From the NCBI GenBank assembly GCA_023614405.1, contig CM042689.1, positions 282,975,533 to 283,039,532 of the forward strand: a DNA stretch of 64,000 bases, in the 5' to 3' direction. The stretch's first letter is position 1, and every line of letters begins with the position of its first letter. Source of the DNA: Avena insularis. Its lineage: Eukaryota; Streptophyta; Magnoliopsida; Poales; Poaceae. The notes below the pieces were generated by a model. It ran no database searches. It worked only from the letters and a program-made list of their open reading frames with translations, and was not told the DNA's origin. The translations under genes and the position numbers were made by a program. Positions 56,829 to 64,000 of the stretch are shown here, piece after piece.

Positions 56829-58511
56829 TTCATCATCAGGTTTGGCATCCCCTTGGCTTGTTCCAAGCTTGGGGGAGTGCCATGGTATCACATCATTATC
56901 TTTTATCTTTTACCTTTTTAGTAGTTTCATATCTTGGGTAGAGAAGGTATCTTATAGGTTGGTTTGCATATGGAAGTATCTCTCCTTTAGTTGGTTATCT
57001 ATGTATCCCTTGGTGTGAGTGCCTTTATGGAATATTAATGACAAGTTTCATCTTTTACTTTTTGCACTTCTTATTTTAGTTTGCAATCTCTATTATATTA
57101 TGTATCTTGTTGATCAGTATTGGTATCACTTTCGGGGCATCAAGTAGATCTAAATTGGTTTTGGAACTAAGCTCTGGTCAGTAGCAACACTTTTGAGGTT
57201 TGATAGGAAAAGAGAAAAAGCTTACAAGTATTTTGTATCATTTATTTTCTTTCTTGACTGGCTCATAAGCTTAGTATTCTTTATTTAAGATCTTTTTGTG
57301 TCTTCTAGGAAGATTGCATGTTTGGCTTTATCACTTGTAGGTTTGCTTGTTTCCTTCAACTCTTTTGCTTGCTACCCAGCCTTGCTAGCCAAAAACCTGT
57401 TTTGAGGAGGCATACTTCTCATGCATCCAACCCCTTTAAACCAAAACATGTGCCATTTTTGTCCACCATAACTACCTATTAGCATTATTGCTATTCCAAG
57501 TAAATTCTCAGGCTTCATCTATCTTTCGAATTAAAAATTATTTTTTTATGTGAAAACTTGTTAGAAAATCTCTCACGAACTTGATGTCACACCTTATTTG
57601 CTTGCCCCTAATAAACTTGAACCATTATGTCATCAAAGTTGTATATGCTTGCACCTATACGTTGGAATTAGTAGAACTGTGCTGTCATGACCAACGATTT
57701 CAACATTGCATATGTACATTGTACACAGTTGATATCATGCTCTTTTGTTTGCGGATGTCGTCGGTGTGAAATAAAAGGGGAGCTTGTAAGTCCATGGAGT
57801 TATATGTGTGTTAGAGAAACGCCTAGGCCGCTAGCCTAAGCCATGCCTAATCATGGTGGAAACTTGTAGCACAACCATGGTGGGCAATCTGTGAAGCATC
57901 CTCAATAAAAACATATGCAAATAGCAAATAAAAACATTGCTGAGATGCTCACTGTCTGCTTGCCTTGTCATTTTGATTATGGGATAGTTCCTGTATCATG
58001 TGCAAGGGGTACCCGGTTGGCGGTTCTTTATGATACGCATGTACTTACTATGACAAGAACTTACCGGTAACTAAAGTTGAGTAGCATGAGGAGCGGCCCT
58101 CGTACTCAAGGGACATGATATTGCCAACTTATATTTCGTCAAGCATATACTCCATCTTTGTTCACTTTAACCTTAACCACCTCAAGATGCTTATGATAGG
58201 GTCAATGAGAGCTCAAAACTAGTAAATACCATAATCTTTTGGAAGCTCTTTATGAACTTGAAATCCCTGCTTCCCTCTATGAAGGTCCCTTTCTCCTATT
58301 TATCTTTATGCATCTATATTGTGACTCCTGTACTTGTTGCAAGCTAAGTCATATAATGGTGAGTTGCTTTCTTCTATGAGTTGTGTAATGGTAAGTGTGA
58401 TGCTTCTTGTCCATATTCTTTTTATCGACACTTCACTCCATAAACCTGTGGACATGTTTACTGAGCTCAGTTTTCGCTTGGGGACAAGCGAAGGTCTAAG
58501 CTTGGGGGAGT
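56829..58511 (+). other. Element B 3' untranslated region and polypurine tract
   Basis: 1.7 kb collinear with 31716-33681 of element A, with a deletion near 58300 relative to it (A has about 170 bp more near 33190-33470). It ends in GGGGGAG (58504-58510) before the LTR. Confidence 0.75.
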
Positions 58512-60019
58512 TGATACATCCAATTTGCATCACCATTCTATATCATAATTTGCCTCTATTCATTGATATATTTCTTATTAAGAGGTGATACTTATGCCTT
58601 TTCATTTGTTTTTGCATGTTGGATGATTCTTGGAGGATGAACTGCCGGAGTCAGGATTCTGATGGAAAAAGAGGTGTTTTGATGCAATTTTGCGAAGATC
58701 AGAAAAATACTAGAAAAACTACGAAAAATCCTATTTTCCTAGAAGACGAAGAATGCCAGAAGGTGAGGCGGAGATGGGTCATAGGGGGCCCACACCCCCC
58801 AGGCGCGGGCCACCCTAGGCCGCGCCTACAGGGGGTGTGGCCCAACTGTCCCACCTCTGGCTCCGCCCTCTTGCCTATATCTTCTCCTCGAAACCCTAAT
58901 ACACAGAGGAGCGTCCACAAAAAGATTCCACCGCCTCTGCGAGGAGGAAAACACCGAGAGAGAAAGAGCTCTCCGGCAGATAGATTTCTGCCAGGGAAAT
59001 TCCTTCCTGGAGAGGGGAGATTGTCGCCATCAACACCATCATCAAGCTAGACTTCATCGGGATCATCATCATCATCCACACCATCATCTCCACCAGCACC
59101 ATCATCACCACTCCATCCCTCTATAACAATTGTGTTGAATACTTGCATAGTTCTTAGGGGAAACTTTCCTGGTGATGATTACTATTGTAGTTGATGCTTG
59201 TGAGTGGAACCATTGGATTATTTTTTATGTTCAGATTGTTATTCATCACCATATCACCTTTGATCTTGATCCATATGATGTCTCGTTAGTAGTTCATTTA
59301 GTTCTTGAGGACATGGAAGAAGTCATGTTGTTAGTAGTGGATTTGTGTTGAGGTATTATTCAATGGTTGAATATTTAAGTTGGGGTGCTATTCTTCTAGT
59401 GGTGTCATGTGAACATGGACTACATGATACTTCATCATTTATGGGCCTAGGGGAATGCGTTGTGTATTTGGCTATTAATTTTGGGGTTGCCAGAGTGACA
59501 GAAACCTGAACCCCCGTTAGGAAACCATTGCACAAGGGAGTGTAGGATCTCAGAGTTTAAGGCCATGGTTAGGTTTATATCTTAATTGCTTTCTTATAGT
59601 TGCGGATGCTTGCAAGGGGTTTAATCACAAGTATGTATTAGTCCAACTAAGGTCGGTACATTAGCACAGGTTCACCCACACAACACATATAAAACCAAAA
59701 AAGACTACTGAGCTATATGAAGCGAAAGCACTTGACAGGATTCCCATGTGTCCTCGAGAACGTTTGGTCCTCATAAGAATTTCCACCGGCTTGTCCTTTG
59801 CTAAGAAAGGATTGGGCCACTTGCTGCAATTGTTTGCTGTCTTTACTACTTGCATTTTATTCCCTTGCTTTATCAGAAAACCCCTAAATATCCGGTTGCT
59901 ATGTATTACAGAGATTTCCTGCTCCATACCACTAGTCAACACCTTCTGCTCCCTGTTGGGATCGACACTCCTATTTATCGAAAGTACTACGATACACCCC
60001 CTATACTTGTGGGTCATGA
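58512..60019 (+). repeat. Element B 3' LTR (1508 bp)
   Basis: TGATACATCC...GGGTCATGA. The last TCATGA replaces TCATCA of the 5' LTR, so the usual terminal CA is lost by one base change. That alignment gives the target duplication CTGCT and the best B3 reading frame. Confidence 0.9.
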
Positions 60020-60059
60020 CTGCTACCACTCCGACTCCTCCTCCGACTCCGATGAGTAG

Positions 60060-61089
60060 GCTAGGCTGTGCGCGCGCCATGTATGATGTATCAATGTAGG
60101 CATTGGCCATTTGCAATGAAAATATTTATTCGACCAGAAAATATATTACAAACAAGTGTACAAGGCAACAATTCTGCCCTTGTCAAGGTCATGGAGTACT
60201 TTGACTAGGGTTGTGGTGAGCTTGTGAAGGATTACATCATCAGTATATGTATGATGATGTTTCTTTTGGTTTACTAATGTTAGTATTGATGTTGAAACAA
60301 CCATTGTATGTATTCGTGCAAACATATTAAAAATGCAAAATATTATTGGCACCGGCAAACTTATCATAGAAGGGAATAAAAAAATGCTTACCTACACATT
60401 TCGTGCAAACTTATTCAAAATGCAAAATATTATTATAGTACATAAGGGAAATAAAAAAATATGACCACCTACACATTTTGAGATCAACGGCCTGTATACG
60501 ACTAGAAGACCATTTAAGGCCGTGATACGACCCTCAAGCTCAAGTTTTCATGTGCTAGCAACAGGGAGATAAGTGAAAGAAGTATGTGTCATGTTGATTT
60601 GTTGATAGAAGCTCATGGCACAGTCATGAATTCAGGGTATATAAGCCGGTCGAACCGTTCCTCGCTCGGCGACGTGGGACTAAACTCCCACCCGTGTCAG
60701 TTCTTCCCGCTACGGTTTTCAGTTGGGCCCGAAAGAGCCCATTACTGTTTGATGTCCGGGATTAAGATGGGCCACGCCAATCTACTTGACACCCGGATGC
60801 AGCCGTGATGCAGGCACGGGAGTAGGAGTTGGGCGCATGCATGTCGAGTCTTACTTTTTTCTTCTATCCTATATTCTTTTTTATTTTTTCTATTTAAAAA
60901 TTTAAACAAAATAACTATTTTACAATTTTGTTTTCTTCCAATAAATTACATATTCTTGACATGCACCATTGGTATAGCATGTGCAAATTTTTTGGGATCA
61001 TTTGATGAACATCGGAAAATTGAGAAATTTACGAACAACCCTTTTGGTCTCACCTAGGCCTCTTTTCCTAGCAATGTGTTTTTATCAAC
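60060..61089 (+). other. B3 gene 3' flank with short repeats
   Basis: Probable 3' untranslated region with AATGAAAATATTT near 60116. Two tandem copies of a roughly 75-86 bp AT-rich block ('aaatgcaaaatattatt' ... 'ctacacatttyg') start near 60323 and 60409, and a third lies at about 62017-62085. 60630-60840 is GC-richer with GGTATATAAGCC, origin unclear. No gene recognised. Confidence 0.5.
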
Positions 61090-61606
61090 TTACTAGTTGT
61101 GTGTCACTACACCTGACCATCATGATCACACCCACTTGATAGATCTAAGTATAAGAGTGCTATTCCAAGCCATGATATACACTTGTGGCAGATGTGGGTC
61201 CATGCCAACATTGCATGGGATCTAGACCTCTCTGGGCTGGATAGAAACACCTTCACCAACTTGTTGTTGTATGAGTCATCACTTTGCCAACATGATCCTA
61301 CCTACTTGGTATATCTAAATATAAATTTGCTATACCAAGCCATGACACACACTTGTGTCAGATGTAGGCACATGCCAACATTGTATGGGCTATAGAGATC
61401 TCTGGGTTGGCTAGAATCACCATCATCAATTTAGTGGTTGTGTGAGTCATTACACTTGACCAACATGATCCCACCGACTTGATAGGTCTAAGTATAAGAG
61501 TGTTATGCCAAGCCATGACACACACCTGTGGCAGATGTGGGGCCATGCCAATATTGCATGTGATGTAGACCTCTCTGGGCTGGATAGAAACACCTTCACC
61601 CTTCAC
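61090..61606 (+). repeat. 171-bp repeat, three tandem units
   Basis: Units near 61090, 61259 and 61428 share 'catgatcccacc', 'agtataagagtgctat', 'agccatgacacacacttgtg', 'atgccaacattgcatggg' and 'tctctgggctggatagaa'. Divergence between units is about 15-20 percent by eye. See the inverted units at 62200-62700. Confidence 0.8.
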
Positions 61607-62199
61607 TTTGTTGTGACAACAAAGTTAATTAAGTATGAATCTCTAGTTGGTATTGTTATCCTTTCTAATTATTCTACATAGCTGATCATATGTGCAAATT
61701 AGGTAGTTCATTAATCTTCTTTTAAGCTCAAATTTGCTCCTAGCGAACTTGTTGTGTTGAATTATTGAGACAATGTGTAGTGTCCAAAATGTACACAATT
61801 TGGCTAGAAAAGTTAAGCAAAATTTTGGTAAAATATAGTCTATTCAAAAAATATTAGAGATTTGTTTCTAAAATTTAGTTGAATTTTGAATATAAAATAA
61901 AAAACTACTACAGAATTAATTAGTATGTTTTTCATGTAAAACAAATTGGAAAGATGTTCAGAAAACAAAGAACAAGCTTGTATATATAAGATGGTAAGTA
62001 ATTAAATTCGTGTAGAATTATTCAAAATGAAAAATATTATGGTTGTACAGAAGGGAATGAAAAAAATATGCCTACCTACACATTTAGGCCAAAAATCTAG
62101 GTGTCTGGTAAGGATGTCTAGGGGTTAGACCTTTCTGATGTGATACTAGGTCCATGCTGTAACAAAGCATCCTCTACCTATAAGTGATTTTTAAAATTT
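61607..62199. other. AT-rich spacer between inverted repeat arrays
   Basis: About 590 bp, AT-rich, with the third copy of the 'caaaatgaaaaatattat' block near 62020-62085. No ORF. It would form the loop of a foldback structure. Confidence 0.6.
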
Positions 62200-62700
62200 T
62201 CCAAGGATAATGTTGTCCAAGTGGGTGAAGATGTTTCTAGCCAGCCCAGAGAGGTCAAGATCCCATGCAATGTTGGCATGGGCCCACATCTTCCACGACT
62301 GTGTGTCATGGCTTGACATAGCACTCTTATACTTAGATGTATCAACTGGGTTTGATCATTTTGGCCAGGTGCTGAGTCACACAACTACAAGTTGATGAGG
62401 GATATTTTAGCCTATCCAAAGAGGTATAGATCCCATGCAATGTTGGCATGGGCCCACATCTACACAAGTGTGTGTCATGGCTTGTCATAGCACTCTTACA
62501 CTTAGATGTATAAATTGGGTTTGATCATTTTGGCCAGGTGCTGAGTCACACAACTACAAGATGATGAGGGATATTCTAGCCTACCCAAAGAGGTCTATAT
62601 CCCATGCAATGTTGGCATATGGGCCCACATCTGCCACAAAGTGTCTCAACATGTCTTGTCATAGCAGTCTTTTGCTTAGATATATTAGTCGATATAACAG
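62200..62700 (-). repeat. 171-bp repeat, three tandem units in inverted orientation
   Basis: Reverse-complement units of the array at 61090-61606, spaced about 170 bp ('ctgagtcacacaactacaag' at 62372 and 62542). The last is truncated. Together with 61090-61606 they form an inverted repeat with arms of about 0.5 kb. Confidence 0.8.
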
Positions 62701-63460
62701 GTCATGATGAGATGTCAATGATTTCCTAAGAAATCCTTGATTTTACTAGTGGCACAAATACGGTTATTGGTGAGTCATTTTAGGCACAACTAATTAAAAA
62801 AGTTCAAAAAGTAGTGGCATATTGGCATGGAGTCTTGTTATGTATCCTACCACTAAGGAAAAATAAGAAACACTGGTTAGAATATCACTTCTCAAACTAA
62901 GCTAGTAGTTATGAAGATGTGTGGCTTTCGACTCAATCCCCTTCCCAAAATTATTTTGTCTGAATGAGGCCATATTTGGAACACTAGTGTATCTTTGGGA
63001 CACAAGACTGATGGGTTTGTTTATACAAAACACACATTTTCCATTTTTAAGTGGAAAATTTTGAATTCCCTTTGTTTGCTTAATTCTAGAATCTTCTATG
63101 ATGTATTCGAGTTTTAACTAGCTAATATCCTTTGCTTAACTAAATATAGACTCAATACTTCTTGGATTTAATTAATTTTTTATGCTTAACCAATTTTAAT
63201 ACAACATAATGATGATATGTCACATTCAGTAGTTTGTCAATGTCAATATAATAAAACAAAAGCACATAAAAAGCAAATAGGCCAGCCGTTTAGGGCGGAT
63301 GTGCGTTACAGGGCGATCCAATAGTGGCCTGGCCATGCTTGTAGGGTTTTGCAAAATACCTAGTCTCCATTCCTCCCCAAACAAACTATCCCATCTTTGT
63401 GACACGGCGCTGTGCAGCGCTGTCACCGCTCTACTGTCGCAGATGCCGTCCGTGTCTCCA
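62701..63460. other. No gene seen
   Basis: AT-rich sequence without a recognisable gene or repeat. From about 63280 the composition rises in GC toward the possible exon at 63522. Confidence 0.4.
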
Positions 63461-63521
63461 TAAAAAGATAACTGCTCTCTCACGGTAGATTGACCCGCCA
63501 CACTCGTCGTCGTCAACAAGG

Positions 63522-63539
63522 ATGGCTGGCACCAAAGAG
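63522..63539 (+). CDS. Possible first exon of a host gene (MAGTKE), weak
   Basis: A GC-richer stretch (63280-63520) with TAAAAAGATA at 63461-63470 leads to AAGG then ATG 63522 in good plant context. Six codons are followed by GAG/GTACC, a plausible donor. The rest would lie beyond the window or be spliced. This rests on local signals only; no protein similarity is visible in six codons. Confidence 0.2.
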
Positions 63540-64000
63540 GTACCATACATGTTTGGTCTCTTCCTACCTCTAAATTTCTCCCGATTAGTATTATTGATCA
63601 GATCTATATTCTATCGTAGTGTCCCACTTGTTTTGACACAAATTGTTTGTGCGATGGTGGGGATATCTACATGACCAACTTTGATTTGACGTTTCAAGAG
63701 GGATTTGTGGACACCATGGTATTCAGCTACCAACGAGTATTTCATGTTGTTTATTTCTTTCTTATTATGTGTTTGGCAGATTTTGTTGTTTATTTGAGTC
63801 ATTAGTGTGTGTTAGTGTCTTGGACACGCATGTAATGTTTGAAGTTTTATGTGCATATTTGATATTAAGAGTAATTGCTCTTTTTAGTCGTAATATAAAT
63901 TTGATGAAGTCTAATATTATGAAAAATTCGAAGACAATAAACTGTATGATTATGGTTTGCACTACATGGATCTTAGCACTTACTGCTAAAAAACATCAAG

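Larger units (their letters stand above)
49673..60019 (+). mobile_element. Element B: Athila-type LTR retrotransposon with pol
   Basis: LTRs of 1498 and 1508 bp enclose an Asp-type primer site, gag-protease, RT, RNase H, integrase, a coiled-coil ORF and a polypurine tract. The flanks are TTGCT (49668-49672) and CTGCT (60020-60024), a 5-bp duplication with one mismatch. It inserted in the last codons of the B3 gene. gag-protease is open, but pol has stops and shifts. Its gag and LTRs are clearly related to element A. It could once have supplied pol to A. Confidence 0.92.
49246..60059 (+). pseudogene. B3-domain (REM-type) host gene, cut by element B
   Basis: ATG 49246 follows a pyrimidine-rich leader. 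The coding part runs 49246-49672, then 60025-60059 after element B and one target-duplication copy are removed. The frame then closes at TAG 60057-60059, giving 153 codons. The N terminus is Arg/Gly-rich. A B3 DNA-binding fold follows, with GFWTGRYLVDLQ, GNGWELFTRSHQIEEGNILIFRY and a GEGKFGVSVFD strand, as in plant REM transcription factors. The C terminus is a Ser/Asp tail (YHSDSSSDSDE). TGA 49336-49338 breaks the frame before the B3 domain, perhaps from CGA, though a later in-frame ATG at 49392 could still give the domain. With element B inside, the tail becomes LTR-encoded. Element C lies just upstream. The gene is probably dead. Confidence 0.82.

Noticed and set aside
55950..58511. Envelope-like gene after pol in element B
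   Set aside because: The only shared frame is the coiled-coil ORF, which has no signal peptide or membrane segment.
60584..60808. Gene near GGTATATAAGCC at 60.64 kb
   Set aside because: The 74-codon frame has no recognisable similarity and no splice continuation.
63226..63546. Minus-strand 106-codon frame at the right edge
   Set aside because: No similarity recognised. Plus-strand leader and start signals fit this stretch better, though weakly.

Overview
This window looks like intergenic DNA of a large, repeat-rich grass genome, most likely a member of the Triticeae. The basis is nested LTR retrotransposons of the Athila and Tat lineages of Ty3/gypsy, a Sukkula-like non-coding large retrotransposon derivative (LARD), and an En/Spm (CACTA) transposon whose genes have the plant TNP2 and Ulp1 layout. 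The species cannot be named from the sequence. Nothing suggests bacterial or viral DNA.

Layout. Native low-copy DNA survives only as short islands: 1-1792, 35124-35529, 49206-49672 and 60020-64000. Element A (1793-35123) is a pol-less Athila-type retrotransposon. It carries three later insertions: an 11.7 kb CACTA transposon in its 5' LTR (2455-14112), a 0.67 kb MITE-like element in gag (15795-16460), and a 12.6 kb LARD in gag (16801-29375, LTRs of about 4.8 kb, tRNA-iMet primer site, perfect GAGGA target duplication). Element C (35530-49205) is a Tat-lineage element on the minus strand. It has gag-pol, two RNase H regions and a multi-exon antisense accessory gene on the plus strand. Element B (49673-60019) is an Athila-type element that still has pol, and it is the coding relative of element A.

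Host genes. On the right, a B3-domain (REM-type) gene starts at 49246 and is cut inside its last codons by element B. The frame resumes exactly after the target duplication at 60020-60024 and ends at 60059. Element C sits about 40 bp upstream of its start codon, and the gene also has a TGA at 49336. On the left, a broken two-exon gene with a tandem acidic repeat lies on the minus strand (503-1684). A possible first exon of another gene begins at 63522.

How the parts relate. Elements A and B share LTR, gag, protease and a post-pol coiled-coil ORF, but only B has pol, as expected for a non-autonomous/autonomous pair. The LARD has no proteins and would need enzymes from elsewhere. The CACTA element has a broken TNP2 transposase, a broken Transposase_24/Ulp1 gene, and a third, divergently transcribed ORF of unknown function behind a promoter with repeated E2F-like sites. 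Most element genes carry stops or frameshifts, so the block looks like old, inactive, layered insertions. Foldback-like 171-bp repeats occupy the right flank, and a degraded copy lies at the left edge.
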